Below are positions 26,401-40,122 of a DNA stretch of 64,000 nt, piece after piece (the first letter of the stretch is position 1; each line of letters starts with the position of its first letter). The notes below the pieces were generated by a model that searched no databases, was not told the DNA's origin, and worked only from the letters and a program-made list of their open reading frames with translations. Source of the DNA: Pipra filicauda. Taxonomy: Eukaryota; Chordata; Aves; Passeriformes; Pipridae. The stretch lies in assembly GCF_003945595.2 (NCBI RefSeq), contig NW_024104302.1:2002408-2066407 (forward strand). Direction: 5' to 3'. A program made the position numbers and the translations under genes.

Positions 26401-29400
26401 GCTCTGCCTCGGCGGGTCAGCGCTGCCCAGCCGGGGATCACGTGTGTTACACGGCAGTGTGTGTGACTGCTGCCCTGGGGAGCCTGTTCAGTGCCCCACC
26501 ACCCTCTGGGGGAAGAACCTTTTCCTAATATCCAGTCTAACCTGCCCCTGACACAGCTCCAGCCATTCCCTCGGGTCCTGTCACTGGTCACCAAGAGAGG
26601 ACATTGGTGCTGCGCCTCCACTCCCCTCGTGAGGAAGTTGTAAATATATATTATTTTATCTCTCTAAATCATCACTCAGTGTCAAACCTCACCTGAGGAA
26701 GAGTCTCTAGAGTGCACCCTGTGTATCTCTCTGGCACACAGATTGTTTAGCTTCTCTTCCAAGTCCTGGAAGAAGGGAGGGGAGAGTATTGTATGTCCAG
26801 TGGCAAACACGATGGCTAATTTTAAACTCTAGACATCTGCCTGCTGTAAACTGAATTGAGATCACCAAACTTATTTTACTCCAGCAGCTGAGTAACATCT
26901 GACAGCTGAGAATCTGGGTGGGATTTCACCCCAGAAATGCTGGATAAACATACCATATCCTATTAAAGAAAAAGTCTCTGCAAGAATTGCTCAGAAAAGG
27001 CAGGTGTGTTCCTTTTGTCAGAGCCTCACAGGAAAGATTGCTTGGCCAGGACAGGATTTTGGACCCTTCCTTAAATCCTGGCTATTTTAGGATTTTGTCA
27101 CTGTTTCATAACAGAGGCAGGCGGTGGAGTGGGAGTGAGGGTCAGGAGAGCTGTGAGAGAGCGACTCTGCCACCTGCTTAGGTGCTGGATTTCTGTCAGT
27201 GGTGGTACTTGGCACATCCCTGCCCAGGGGCTGTGCCAGCACCCCTGGACCGAGAGCTGCGGGGTTACACATCCCCAGAGGTTCCCCTGACAGAAAATGA
27301 GATGCCTGCGTGGTGGGTCTTCGGGAAGCTCGTTGGGAGCTGGAGTGGGGGGGTGGAAGCCACGATCGGCACTCGAGTGGGGGCAGTGTGTGGAAGCTCT
27401 GAGGAGGAGGCAGGAGTTGTTAGGCAAGCGTGGGATTCTGTCACTGTGCGCAGGACAGATTCTCTGAGCGCTGCTGTGCTGGGAAGGAGCAGGGGCTGAG
27501 CTTTCAGCAGGGCATGGGGAGGAGAAGGAGCCTTGTGCTGCTTCCTCACTGATGCCTCAGAGTTTTTTTCGATCATCCCCACCAGCCAGGCAGTGAGCTC
27601 CATCCTGGGGCCTGGGCATGCGAGGGAGCGTCGGCACACACAGCTGCTGTTTGTCTTGGTGTGTCTCAAGCTTGGATCACACAAGCTTGGTGTGCCAGGC
27701 GAGATCCGGGTTGGACATCAGGAAGAATTCTGTCACAGGAAGGGTGGTCAGGCATTGGAAGGGGCTGCCCTGGGAGTGGGGGAGTCCCTGTCCCTGAAGG
27801 TGTCCAACTGGTCGTGGCACTCAGTGCACTGGTCTAGTTGACAAGGTGGTGATCAGTCACAGGTGGGCCTTGATGATCTTGGACGTATTTTCCAACTGAA
27901 ATTATTACAAAAGAGAATAAAAGAGTTGCCTTGCTCACAGGGAGAATCACTCCCACCAGGCCCTCCTGTGCCCGTGGTGCACGTGAGCCATGAAAGACAA
28001 GCTTCTTCCCCAGCCCCTTAGAGCAGTTCTTCCCCGTGTCTGCGTCCAGCGGCCCCGCGAAGACACCGACCCTGTCACAAAGCCACCCATTGAGCCAGGG
28101 GTGTATTTTTAGCAAAGCACGATTCTTCTTCAGTGTCAAAAGTAGCAAGTGGGGAGCGCAGGGCCCAGCGGCGCGGGAGGCAGAATGAGCTCATTCAGGC
28201 CGCAGCATCTGTTTGGGGTGAAACAATCCCCAGTGAGATCAGGGGCTGCAGTTCTCCTTGTTGGAGCCACAGCCGTGGTAAACAAGGGCTGTGTGCTCTG
28301 TGTGCTCCTATGTCAGCGGGGCACAACGAGGCAGAGCTGCTTCTGTCCTGGGGCTGGGAGCTCGAGCCCAGCCTGGCAGCTCCAGCAGCTCCTTTCCCTT
28401 CGTGCTCTTGGGGTGATTTGCTGCTTCTTTCACAATTTTCATCACTAAACTTTAGGCCGTGTGAGCAGCAGATAGCTGTGCTCTCCTTTCTGCCGGTGTC
28501 ACACGAGGCACTGTGACTTGCTGATACATCGATCTGTGTTAAAATGCTTAAAAGGAAAATGGGCCAATAAAAAAGAGGAGAAAACGGTAATCCTTGTGTG
28601 GGGGTGTTTCTCTGGCATCTCAGAGTACCAGAGCTCTGTGAAAGTTGGTTTTGCATGGATATGTTTTCTTTCTCCCATTTTCCCAGCTCTTCCCAGCAGT
28701 TTGTTGCAGATGGGATGCTCTGGCACCCAGCTGTGTCTGTAAGGCAGTGATTCCTCATGACATGACAAGTAAAATTGCTAAAAGACTTGTGACTTGGGGC
28801 CTGCTGTGCCGGGCTGCAGTGGTGGCTCAGGTGAGTTCTGCCATTAAGACTGTTCACACTTTAAATTGTGTAACAGACACCTTCTGAGGGAAGGAACTTT
28901 CATAGGATCTGTGATTTTCTTTTCCATTTACCATTACAGAAACAAGAGAGCGGTGAAACTTCTTAATGCCCAGGTTCCAGAAGTGCAGAATTGCTGAGTA
29001 GTTTTTCCACCGTATTTGGATGTTTGATCTGTAATATTCAAAGGAGGTGGTTGTGTTTGGAAGCATTTTAATCAGACAAAGCCTGTGATATGGATCCATC
29101 CTGCAGGCAATCCTTGCTGTAGATGGTGCAGCCAGGAGGGTTCTGTGCTGCCCTGGGGCTGTGATGGGTGCTGGCTCCTGAGGAGGAGCCAGGCTGCAGC
29201 ATCTGCCTCAGGTGTGATGCTGGGAGGGCTGAGGCAATGGAGGGATGGCAGTGTCCTGTCTCCCACGGGTGAGTTAATCTGTTGCTGGAGCAGCAGCAGG
29301 AGGAGCTGCCTCGGGAGCCCGAGGCAGTGGGTGCGGGCGCTGCCCTTTCTCTCTGCCACAGTTGTTACCATCCCATTTCAGCTGAGCACAGCGTGTGGCT

Positions 29401-32400
29401 CTGGGCTCTCCCAGAGTGTGACTCCTACAGGGCCATGGCATGGCCAGGCCAGGATGTAGCCTGGAGCAAAAGTTAAAACTGAAAGTGAAGAGCACACTTC
29501 CCTGTGTCCATTGTTCTGCCAGCTGGGAAATCTTCGATGGCTCACTGAAAACAACCCCTGCATGAGGCAGTTGTGTGGGAACGGCCAATGGCAGCCTGAG
29601 CGAGGCTGAAAACATGGGAACTTGTTCCAACACAATTCCCATTGTTCTCTCCCTGGTTGGCCTGCAGAGCATTGCTCGTGTTCCCAGCTCCAGCACCGTG
29701 GTGTGCACTCCCTCTCGGACTGTGCGTCTGGAAGGGTGAAGGGAGATGAGGGAAGAGAGAGAGAAGGGTTTCATTTCCCTCAGGGAAAGCTTTGCTTTCA
29801 GGAGTTTAAGGGAAGCTGCTTTAAACCATATGTTGTGTGTTTTTAAATGTCCCAAACTGTCTCTGCAAACGCTTGTTCTTGAGTGTGAGGACTATTTCTG
29901 GACCTGTTGCCAAGGCAGTGCCAAGCTTCTGCTGGAGGCTTGCACCCATATTTCTTTTTTGATTTAGCTGTCTTTTGAATGTGGAAACTGTTCTTCTTGG
30001 CCTTTGTTCGTAAGTACATGGGACTTCTGAGAGAGGCAGTGCTGTCTCTTGTGCTCTGCCTGTTGGAGGGGGCTGTTGGATAAACCCCATACCAAAGAGT
30101 TCTGCTGGACTCTCTGAGGAGAGACTCAAGGGTGGTTTTAGGCTGCTATTGCATCCCTGTAATATTTGGCCAGGAAATATCCGTTATCCCTGTTCATGAC
30201 CCGGCTAAAGGGCTGGAGTATCTGAGAGCCAGCAGGACACAAGGTGTGCTGCTTTCCCCTGAGCAGTGTGTGCTGAGATCTCACAGCAACCAGCTACAAG
30301 CGTTTGGACCACTGAAGAGTTATACTGAGGTTGCTTGGGGATCAAATGGTCAACATGGTCAGAATCCGGTGCTCAATCCCTCTGAAAATGTGGTGTTTTG
30401 CTTCCTTTCAGAGAAGCAGAAGCATTCAAGGAGCAAGGAAACGCGTACTATGCCAAGAAAGATTACAACGAAGCGTACAACTACTACACGAAAGCCATAG
30501 GTGAGAAGAGCTGATGGCCATATCAATCTTTGCTGAATACCACATCTAGAAATCAGAGCTGATTGCTGATTTCAAACACACCAGCAGGGTTTCTGACAGT
30601 ACATGCTGGATGGAAACTTCTTGCCTGCTTTGATTACCTTGGGAAATGTTGCCAGATCGATAATGCCGGTCAGGGCCAATGTTCTTAATGAGTGCCACAA
30701 GCTGTGTAGCTGCTGCATTACACTGACAGTGAGTCTTGCATCGTCCCCAGATACCTGTCCCAATAATGCCAGTTATTATGGGAACAGAGCTGCCACGCTC
30801 ATGATGCTGGGGAGGTTCCGAGAAGCACTGGAGGATGCTCAGCAGTCGGTCAGGTTGGACGACAGCTTTGTGCGGGTACGTGGAGAACTTCGGGCTCTTC
30901 GTTCAGTACCTTGTCTGCACCTGTTGCAGCTCCTGCAACTCCCTTTTATCTGTTCCCAGGGCCATCTGCGGGAAGGGAAGTGCCACCTTTCCCTAGGGAA
31001 TGCCATGGCTGCCAGTCGCTGCTTTCAACGAGTTTTGGAACTGGATCATAAGAATACCCAGGCACAGCAGGAGGTAAGAGGGTCTTCAGATTTAACTGGC
31101 CCCAGTAGATGCTGAGGAGGCTAAGCTGGTCTTTCCTCCAGCTCTCCAGAGGAAAAATGGAGAGTGGTGTAAATCAGCTGCCACTGTTTTGTCCCTTTCA
31201 CAGGGTACATTTTCCTGGGCTACCAGTTTGGTCAATTAATTTCAAACTGATTTTAATGCTAACAAAAGTATTCATGTCATCTGCATTATCAGTCCACGGT
31301 CTGCAGTAGATTTGGCTCTGACGCTTCAGGGATTGACTTGGTGGCATTTCAGAGCAGAGACTGTCCTGCAGCACTTGTGTGTTCTGTCTTTCAGCTGAAG
31401 AACGCCACGACCGTGCTTGAGTATGAAAAAATAGCCGAGGTGGATTTTGAGAAACGGGATTTCAGGAAGGTGAGATGAACTTGTTTGCTGTGGTCTTATA
31501 TAAGAACTGACCTGGCCTGTGCAGCAAGGTGTGTGGCTGATTTCCCTGTCGGGTGTCTGGGAGGTGCTGTGCCACATCTGTTGAAGCAAGGCTGGCTGGT
31601 GAACTGTGTCAGCTGTGAAAGGGGCAGAGCTTGTGCTCCCTGAGCACCGACTGAATGAAAAGTGAGGAGGTGACTGGCTCAGGCTGAGTGTCCTCTGTCA
31701 CCATTTGCTTTGCAAGATGAGTGGAGCTGTTTGTGACAGATTTTGTCAGCAGCAGCATTTAATCGTGCTTTGCTCCTAAAATGCATATCCAGGATTCTTC
31801 TTTCTCAGCTCTTTAAAAAAAAAACAAAACAAAACAACAAAAACCCAGAGGCAGGCCATGTGCCAGTGAGGGTCACACAGGGAGCAATGCAGATCTGCAT
31901 GGGGCACTCATCTTACTGCTTCCAAATCTTTCTTCCCAAGGGCTGTAAGAGGATGCAGCTGGTACTAACCTGATAGAACAAGAAACGACAGCATGAAATC
32001 TGAAAGGCACCAAACACTTCTCATGCAACTGTTTCTGTGCAGTGGATGCATGTAAGGCTCAGACTTGGCCCAGAAAGGAGATTGTCTGGCACACTGAGCT
32101 TGCTGTTCAGGTCACTGACTCTTAGGCTAAGCTCAAGATTTTGGAAGGGTAAATCCCATCATTGTACCCCTTGTTTCTGAGGAGCAAATGGGATGTGTAG
32201 TCAATCTGAATTTCATGTGTAGGAATTGCCATGCCTGTACTGGACGTCCTGTGTCTGTCCCTCACTTCCCTGGTCCCACTCCACTGGGGAGGCTCACATG
32301 AAACGTGATCTTTGTTTCTGGAGAGCTGCTCCTGCTCCTGCCTCTCCCAGGAGCCTTTGGCTCTGGAGCACAGTGCTTCCCACAGCAGGGCCCCGTGATG

Positions 32401-35400
32401 TCACGGGCTGGGGAGCAGATGAACCTTGGGGAACAATGCCCCGTTCTCGTGCAGATGTCCCCGCCGAGAGCAGGGATGGAAAAGACCCATTAGCTCACCC
32501 TGCCCATGGCTGGCAGGCCAGTGGAAGATCAGCTCCTATACTGTACTTTTTTGTGTTTCCTTTAGTCCAAACTGTCTCAATCTATTGAATTGCTGTCTCT
32601 TCTAAGTGTCTTTATACTGCAGGAAACAGGGGCAGGATTGTCCTCTTTGACTCTTTCTTTAGGGCTTACAGTTTAGAAGAGTTAAAGGGGTGGACCTCCT
32701 ACAGGTGTCCCTTGAGTCTTGTGTAGTGCTCTGTCACAGTAACACAGCAGACGCCTCAGATCTTGGCACACAAAGCCCTTTAAAAGACAAAAAAACCTGC
32801 ACATGAGGAAAATTTTCCAGTGAATGTGTCTCCAGCAGCCGCACTCACCTTCTTGGTCAAACACAAATCCCAGACGTGGTGTAGCTGTTCAGACTAGGCC
32901 GTTGGTCTTTGCTGTTGCTCACGCCTGTGGCTTTTCCCACCCCAGGTTGTGTTTTGCATGGATCGTGCTCTGGAGTTTGCTCCCGCATGTCACCGGTTCA
33001 AAATCCTCAAGGCCGAGTGTTTGGCGCTGCTGGGCCGGTACCCCGAGGCTCAGTCTGTGGCCAGGTGAGTGTCCGAGGGCTAGGGGGTGTCCTGGCTGCT
33101 GCCTGTGCTCCACACCCGGGGTAAATGAGGGAATACAAAAAAGAAATAGTCCTTAATGCACACTGTGAGGAGGAGGAGGAATGTGTGAGTTTATCCCTGT
33201 TAATCTTCCCGGGAAGCTGCATCCAGACCCTGCTCCCAGCCAGCCGTCCTGCTCGAGCAGGTTCACGTCCTTTTGGCTCATCTGTAGCATGGACTTGATA
33301 AAATAACTGGATAGCTGAGCAGAGGAAGGTGCTTGTGGAGGTCAGAAGGAGGCGGGAACGGGGAACATTTCCTTCCTTGCTGTTGCTGCAGTGATATCCT
33401 GCGGATGGACTCGACGAACGCCGACGCGCTGTACGTGCGCGGGCTGTGCCTGTACTACGAGGACTGCATCGAGAAGGCCGTGCAGTTCTTCGTGCAGGCC
33501 CTCAGGATGGCCCCGGACCACGAGAAGGCCTGTCTTGCCTGCCGGGTAAGTGGTGGAGAAGGGACTGCAAAGTTACCAGGATTTGGGGTTTTTTAAAGCA
33601 AACGCTTAACTTGATTCGACTGGATCAGTCCCTTCTCCCTCTCTCAGCATTATCATTCCCAGACCTCCGGGAGCAGGCGGTGTATCCAGCCCTTCCCAAA
33701 GACAACTGGATAAACCCAAGTTGCCAGAAGCTGTTTCTCAGGAGATTGTGATACTTTGAAGCTGCTTCCCCTTCACTCTTCTTTGTTCCCAGATACATCA
33801 TTTTTAAAGGAACTCCTGACTTTCATATCCAATATCCGCCCACAGCCTGACTTGCATTTAACACTGTTCCTTCATGTTGCTCCTTTCCTGGTGTAGTTCT
33901 TTAACTGACTTTTCTAATGTGTTCACATGTATAAGCCCTCAAAAAGTGAGCTCTCAGTCCTTTTATTTTAATCCTTAAATTTACTGCACTGTCATGTTCT
34001 CATCTTAAAAATTAGGCAACCTTTTTGCTGTGGAGAATGCCTGGAACCGGCACTGGCTCTTCCTTAGTGCTTCTCTTGGGGGAAAGTCAAAGTGCTTCCA
34101 GCTTGTTTCAGCTGCTGGAGCAAGACTGTGGCTTGTGTCCTGCAGTAGTGTCTGAAACCAAATTAGAACTGTTATGTTTGAGGGCCCTTGTCCAGCAGAA
34201 CAAGGTGCTCGGTCCCCTTGAACCCTGACCTTGTGTCCTGACTCAGGTGTGTTTCCTTTCAGAATGCCAAAGCACTTAAAGCGAAGAAGGAAGACGGGAA
34301 TAAAGCATTCAAGAAAGGCAACTACAAACTAGCATATGAACTGTACACAGAGGCACTAGGAATAGACCCAAATAATATCAAAACAAATGCCAAACTCTAC
34401 TGTAACAGGGGGACGGTTAATTCAAAGGTAAGGGACGGTCACCTGGCAGGTGTCTGTTGTCAAATCCCTCATCATGTCAGTGATAAACCACAAGTCAGTT
34501 GTTCTGGGAAGCACAGGCTCCTCTGGCTGCTGGGCAGCTGCATCTCTCTGGGGCCATGGGCAGTGTGTCAGGGATTTGTGCTTGCACAACACTTGGGTCA
34601 GTTCCCGTCAGCCAGCAGTTGACTCCTGCAGAAACAAAACTCAAATACTTGCGCTGCACAGAGTGGGAGGGAGAGGAGGGACGTGCTGTAGCTTTATCTT
34701 AGTCAGCAAAAGGCATCCCTGTCCCTGTTTTTCCTTCCTGCGAATGAACAGCTTTATTTTCTTAATTCTTCTTGTAAGTCATGTCTTGGTTTGGTTTTTA
34801 ATCTTAAAAAAAAGGCCTACTTTAAAGCCCTGGACACTTCTTCCAGCTTTGCTGTTGAATTTTAGTCCTGCACTATCCAGAGAAGCAGTCAGTCATGTGT
34901 CAGTGCTCCCAATTCCTATCCAGAAACATATCTTCTGGGCATGTTTCCTCCTCAGCTGTCCCTCTGTTGCTGCTCCCCAGACATCAGCACTCGGTCAAGA
35001 GAACACAGGCTGTTCCCGAAACCTGGGAAGTGGGATGAGCTGGAGACAACATAATGGATGTTTTACATGGCTGTTTGTGTCTGAAAACACACAATTCTTT
35101 TTCTAAAAAAGATTTCTTTTAAATATTTTTAAGTTTATCTTGCTGTCTGGGAATTAGCTTGGATACAGAATTGGGATTGTTTTCAGGAAAACCCTTGTTT
35201 TTGAGTGCATTTCTTACACAGAAGCACCACGAAGCTCTGCCATGTCACTGGCCAAGCTTCTCATTTTTTCCAAGGGAACAAAAGCTCAGTGTTTTGGGGG
35301 AATTGAAAAAAAATTCCTAGACGTAGGAACCAGTGAGATTTTCCCAGATTCTTCACACCTTTCCTTTGCCTGAAAGCATGATGCAGAATTGGTTCTCTGT

Positions 35401-37674
35401 TTGGGATTTGCTCACTTCTCTCTGCCGTTGTAGCTTAGGAAACTTGAAGAAGCAATCGACGACTGCACGAACGCGGTGAAACTGGACGACACGTACATCA
35501 AGGCATACCTGAGGAGGGCACAGTGGTGAGTGCACCTTGGCACGGGCACCTGAGCAGGTGTGTGGGCAGGAGTGTCCTCCCGGCAGCTCTGAGGGACGGG
35601 GTCACAAATCTGGAGTTTAACTGAATAGGAGTGCAGAAGGTTCTGCACTGAGGGGTCCTCAGTTTATTCCTCTCCCTTATGCTGCTGAGGAGATGAGGGA
35701 AGCTCCCAAAAGTAGCAAGTGTCTGGGCTCCCTGGCAGTGGCCCTGTGTGGGCCCTTCTGATGACTCTGCTGCAGTCCAGGGCACTTCTCTTTCTTAATC
35801 AACATCCACCCAGACAGCTGTACTGAGCCCTCTTTGATATTCCTATGAAGGACACCTTGACCACCAGTGTTTCTTTCCACAGTTACATGGACACAGAACA
35901 ATATGAAGATGCTGTAAGAGACTATGAGAAGGTTTATCAGACAGAGAAAACAAAAGGTGAGCACATGGGCACTCTGTGTGTGTTCACACTTTTCCCTTAC
36001 CTGCCAATTTTTTTTGTTGTTGCTTTTTTCCCCACAATATGCTCTGATTTGCAGCCTTTTACCCCAGCAGAACAATATGGAGAAGCCCTTGGAAGCATTG
36101 GAAATGCCTGTCTCAGGTCTGATTTCTCTCCCAGCATTGAATGCTGAGATGATAATTGAGCTTGTGGCTGAGACAGTGCACTGAGTTCAGAATGTCTGGT
36201 TTTGGTTCTCATTTTAACTGTCCCCTTGCTTTTTGAGTGGCCTGAAGTGGGTAGGACAAAGTAACCCCTCTCCTCTGGCCTTGTGCTCCTTTCCAGAACA
36301 CAAACAGCTCCTAAAGAACGCACAGGTGGAACTGAAAAAGAGCAAACGGAAAGACTACTACAAAATCCTGGGGGTGGACAAAAATGCCTCTGAAGATGAG
36401 ATCAAGAAGGCTTACAGGAAACGAGCACTAATGCACCATCCAGGTACCCACAGCAGTCCCTGTGTGTCCTGTACAGCCATCACTGAGGCAGGAATACATA
36501 TGGGAGTGGGAATTTCTGGACAAATGGCAGCTCTGACCCCACAGATTTAGAGCATGTGCTGGGACGGGAGTTTGGGAATGTTTGTTTTCCATTTGCACTA
36601 GAAATTAATAGCTTCTTCCTGCTTGTTTGTGTATCCACAGATCGACACAGTGGGGCAAGTGCAGAAGTACAGAAAGAAGAGGAGAAGAAATTTAAGGAGG
36701 TTGGTGAAGCCTTTACAATCCTGTCAGATCCCAAGAAGAAGGCCCGCTACGACAGCGGGCAGGATCTGGAAGAGGATGGATTGAATATGGGAGGTCAGTG
36801 TTCCTTATGATACTCTGGCATGGCAGCCTTTAACAAGGTCAGACCCTTAAGAATCTGCCTTAGGCCCTAAAGCAAGCCTCCCATTGGGAATAATTCCATG
36901 AATTGATTCAGTTTGGTTGCTGAAAGCATTGGGATGGCAGAGCTGCACTGAGTGTTTCCAGTTGGGAAATGGCTGGGACACTGGTGGGCGTTGTCTTTGG
37001 CTGAGTTGGTGTGGGCAGTAGCTGCCATTAGGTAGAAATCTATCACAGGACATGTAGTGTAACTGTGGATCCCTGAATGCTGCTTATCCAAACCCTTAGG
37101 CTGCCTCCTGACAGGTTCTCCCTGTGACAGCTGCTTTTACCTGTTTGCTGCTGCTGTGCCAGGGCTCGGAGCCAGCCCTGTGTCCCTGCTCACCCCCTTT
37201 GAAACCCTCTCAGTGAACTGACAGTTCTGTGGGAGTGTAACTGGCTGCTTCCCTGCAGCTCATGAATTCCTTCTCTTCCCTGTAGACTTTGATGCAAATA
37301 ACATCTTCAAGGCCTTCTTCGGCGGGCCGGGAGGCTTCAGCTTCGAAGGTAGGTGAGGTGTGCTCCTGCCAGCCTTGGAGGCGTAAGTACATGGAATCCC
37401 TGACAGGGCAGCTGGGGCTCCCAGTGGATGTGCTGCTTGAGGAGAGCATGGAAAGTTCTGCCTGTACAGCCTCGGCTGGTGGCTGGTTCTGGTTGTTTTG
37501 GGTTCAAAAGCCACAAGGGCGTTCCCTGTTCTGGAGGTGTGTGTGGGTGTGGCCATCCATGTGCTGCTCCGGATTGCACTGAACTGTTTTGTCTTTGAGT
37601 TTGGAAAGTCCTGATATCTCCCATTTTCTTTTTCAGCTTCTGGTCCTGGAAATTTCTTTTTCCAGTTTGGCTAA
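23440..37674 (+). CDS. DNAJC7: DNAJC7 (TPR2), Hsp40 co-chaperone with TPR repeats
   Basis: Fourteen coding exons: 23440-23531, 30412-30500, 30751-30875, 30960-31073, 31395-31469, 32946-33064, 33392-33545, 34263-34427, 35434-35525, 35883-35956, 36297-36443, 36641-36793, 37286-37348, 37637-37674. All junctions keep frame and give 499 residues (human 494). Residues ~30-375 form tandem TPR units (for example [21 protein letters not shown] and [21 protein letters not shown]). A J domain follows at ~384-454, beginning [13 protein letters not shown]. Its HPD tripeptide, which stimulates Hsp70 ATPase, is built across the exon 11/12 junction (CAT CCA G|AT). The protein ends in a Gly/Phe-rich tail, GNFFFQFG. 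It binds Hsp70 and Hsp90 through TPRs and moves clients such as steroid receptors between them in the cytosol and nucleus. The N-terminal ~30 residues, encoded by the CpG-island exon, are the least conserved part. Confidence 0.97.
26478..26640 (-). mobile_element. CR1 LINE fragment
   Basis: Contains the antisense form of the CR1 3' region (CACCACCCTCTGGGGGAAGA, CCTAATATCCAGTCTAACCT, CCTCGTGAGGAAGTTGTA). It is 5'-truncated and lies in DNAJC7 intron 1. Confidence 0.85.
27690..27900 (+). mobile_element. CR1 LINE 3' end
   Basis: Sense-orientation CR1 3' end: GGTTGGACATCAGGAAGAA, then GGGCTGCCCTGGGAGT, then TTGATGATCTTGGA and TTTTCCAAC. It lies in DNAJC7 intron 1. Confidence 0.85.
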
Positions 37675-37935
37675 GAAGCAAACAAACACAAATAAAACCA
37701 CACATACCTGATCTGCTTCTTTTAACCTCGAGTACGGACAGCCCCAGACTCCTCCTCCATCACGTCTCGTTGTCCTTAGAGCAGTTTCATTTCTGGGTTG
37801 GAGCCTCTGTTTGTGTGTTGTGTGCGTGAAGAGGAAACCAGCTCGGGAGGGGAAGGCTTGTGAATTTTGTTTTACTGTTAACTTTATTAAAAAAAAAAAA
37901 ATAAAAATAAAGCTTTGAATCTTTTGGTCCCTCCA
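37675..37935 (+). other. DNAJC7: DNAJC7 3' UTR
   Basis: Short UTR with an early AATAAA at 37691-37696 and a stronger double signal at 37900-37911 directly before AGCTTTGAATC. Confidence 0.7.
37900..37911 (+). terminator. DNAJC7: Tandem polyadenylation signals of DNAJC7
   Basis: Two adjacent AATAAA hexamers (37900-37905 and 37906-37911) after an A-rich run. Confidence 0.75.
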
Positions 37936-40030
37936 TGCTGGCCCATGCTTTCAGCTGCTCCTGCCCCTCAGCACAGAGGATTTCCCGGCATTTTCCCGGA
38001 ATCTCCATGTGTGAGAGGGTGAAGGAATCTCCTGGTTTATTTTGGTTGGCTCTGAAGCAGCATGTCCAGGGTTTCGAGTAACTTGTAAGTTATCCTAATT
38101 TTTTGGAAATATTGCCAACACTCAATCCAGTTTTATACAATCCTGTTTTACCTGCCAGCTGGATTTTTGGCTCTTTTTATTTCTCTTTTTTCCCATGGTT
38201 CTCCCAAGGTCCACTCGGGCATTAACTTCAGTGATAATGTGTGAGCTTACAATTCTGTATCAGAGAAATGCTGCTTTGAGTTTAAAGAGCAGCTTATGTG
38301 AGAATTCCCTGTGATGCAGCTGGAATTAAGGGCTTTGTGTTCCCAGGATTGTCCTGTTTAAGGGAATATTGAATTTGCTCTGGGCTGAATTCCTTCACTG
38401 TACTTTTTTTAATTAATCCACTTGAATATTTCATATTTGTGCTGAACTTGATTTTGTTGAGCTTGATGTGTGATTTCCTGTTACTGATCCATGATGTGGG
38501 TGAGTCTTTCATTGCCAAGTGAAGTTCAGGCAGGGATTGTGGGTGGTTTGAGATGTGCAGTGCCGAGCTCCTGGTGTGCAGCAGCTGGGCTGGTTGGTTA
38601 ACCTGGCCAAGTGGTTTTCTCCTGGCAGTGATTTACTCATCCAAAGCAGCAAGGAAATGCAAAGCCCAGCTCTGAACTGACAGTCTCTACTCGCTTCTCT
38701 TGTGCAGTGTCAGGATGGGAGCTGGAGGGATGGATGAGCTTCTGGCCCGGAGCCATGTCCAGATGGGTTTGGTTTTCACTTAAAAGGTGGTGTTGCAGCA
38801 GGATCTTACCTGGGAGAGGGCTCTGCTCCTGGAATTCTCCCCTGTTCTCTAGAGAGTGGAGAACCTTTTTGCCCGGGTGCTCTGAGTTCAGTCCTGTCTG
38901 TGGAGGGTTCACGCTCAGCATGGGGTGTGAGGGGAGCAAGAGGCAGCAGGGCCGTGGCTGGGGATCCTGGGCTGGTGCTCAGTGAGGGGCAGTGGGGCCA
39001 TGGCTGGGTCCTGGGCTGACCTGGCAGTGCGGGGCCGTTGGAGGCCAGAGTTTGCTCAGAGAAGGGGTGTTGGTGCTCACAGGCTGGGCTGTGCGGAGAG
39101 AGAACCTGACACTGACTCTGTGTAACACCTGACTTACCTTCCTTCTGCAGGAACAAACACTGCAGTGAGTTCATTGCACGAGGTGATGGCTCTGAATGCC
39201 ATGTCTTTGTCTTCCTCCCTCCCGAGGGCTGTGCGTGTCCTTCCAGCGGGACAGGGACCGGGATGGGGCTCCAAGGTCCCAGTGGTTCCAGCAGAGACAG
39301 TGCTGTTGTGGTCCTGCTGTGGTCTTTGGTCAGGATTCTTGACAATCTGCTTTCGTAGAGGGAAAATTTAAGGGCTTAAATTTTAGCACTGCAGAATAGA
39401 GTATTTTACAACTCACTTGAAACTCAGCTTTCCAAGTGAGCCAGTGCTGAGTAATACTTTCAAAACCTGACTCTACCATGTTTATTCCAAGGTCCTTCAC
39501 ACCAGTGTGAGGGATTGAACCCACCCAGGTGCACCAAGAGCAGTTGGGTCCTGGCACCTTTCAGGCTCCAAAACGGTGAATCCCTGGGGAACCGAAACCC
39601 TGGTCTATGCACATCGATCCTCCCCCAGCTCTCCTGGCACTGTAAATCAGTTTACAGGGCTTCTTTAGTGGTGTTCCAGATCCATGATGTCTCGTTCTCT
39701 GTGTGTTGTTGTCACTGTACAGTCTGGGCTGTTCTCAGTCTCCCATTGCTGAGCACAGCCGTGTCCTGTGTCTGTCAGTGGGTTTGTTCTCATTTCCCCC
39801 TGCCCTAGGGAAGTGCAGTCTGCTTCCTTCCTCCCTTCCTTCTCTCCAAGCTATGAGTGAGCCCATTCCTTTGAGCACAGGAGTGGGATGGCTCTGCTTC
39901 TGGGAGAGAAAAACGTATACAGCAGCTATTTATAACCTGTACATGAATGCATGATTTAATGTAGTTAAATATTCATATGGTGAGTGCCAAGACTTTTTAC
40001 GGAGCGTTATTATGTGAGTCAAAGTGAAGG

Positions 40031-40122
40031 CACAGAACCACGGAACGGTTTGGGCTGGAAGGGACCTTTAAAGGCCATCGAGTCCAACCCCCTGCCATAG
40101 GCAGGGGCACCCTCCACTAGGA
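40031..40122 (-). mobile_element. CR1 LINE 3' end fragment
   Basis: Antisense CR1 tail: GGAACGGTTTGGGCTGGAAG, GAGTCCAACCCCCTGCCATA, then GGCACCCTCCACTAGGA. Confidence 0.85.

Larger units (their letters stand above)
23532..30411 (+). other. DNAJC7: DNAJC7 intron 1
   Basis: A 6.9-kb intron with a GT donor at 23532 and an AG acceptor at 30410-30411. It contains two CR1 pieces and otherwise unremarkable sequence with no supported exon on either strand. Confidence 0.75.
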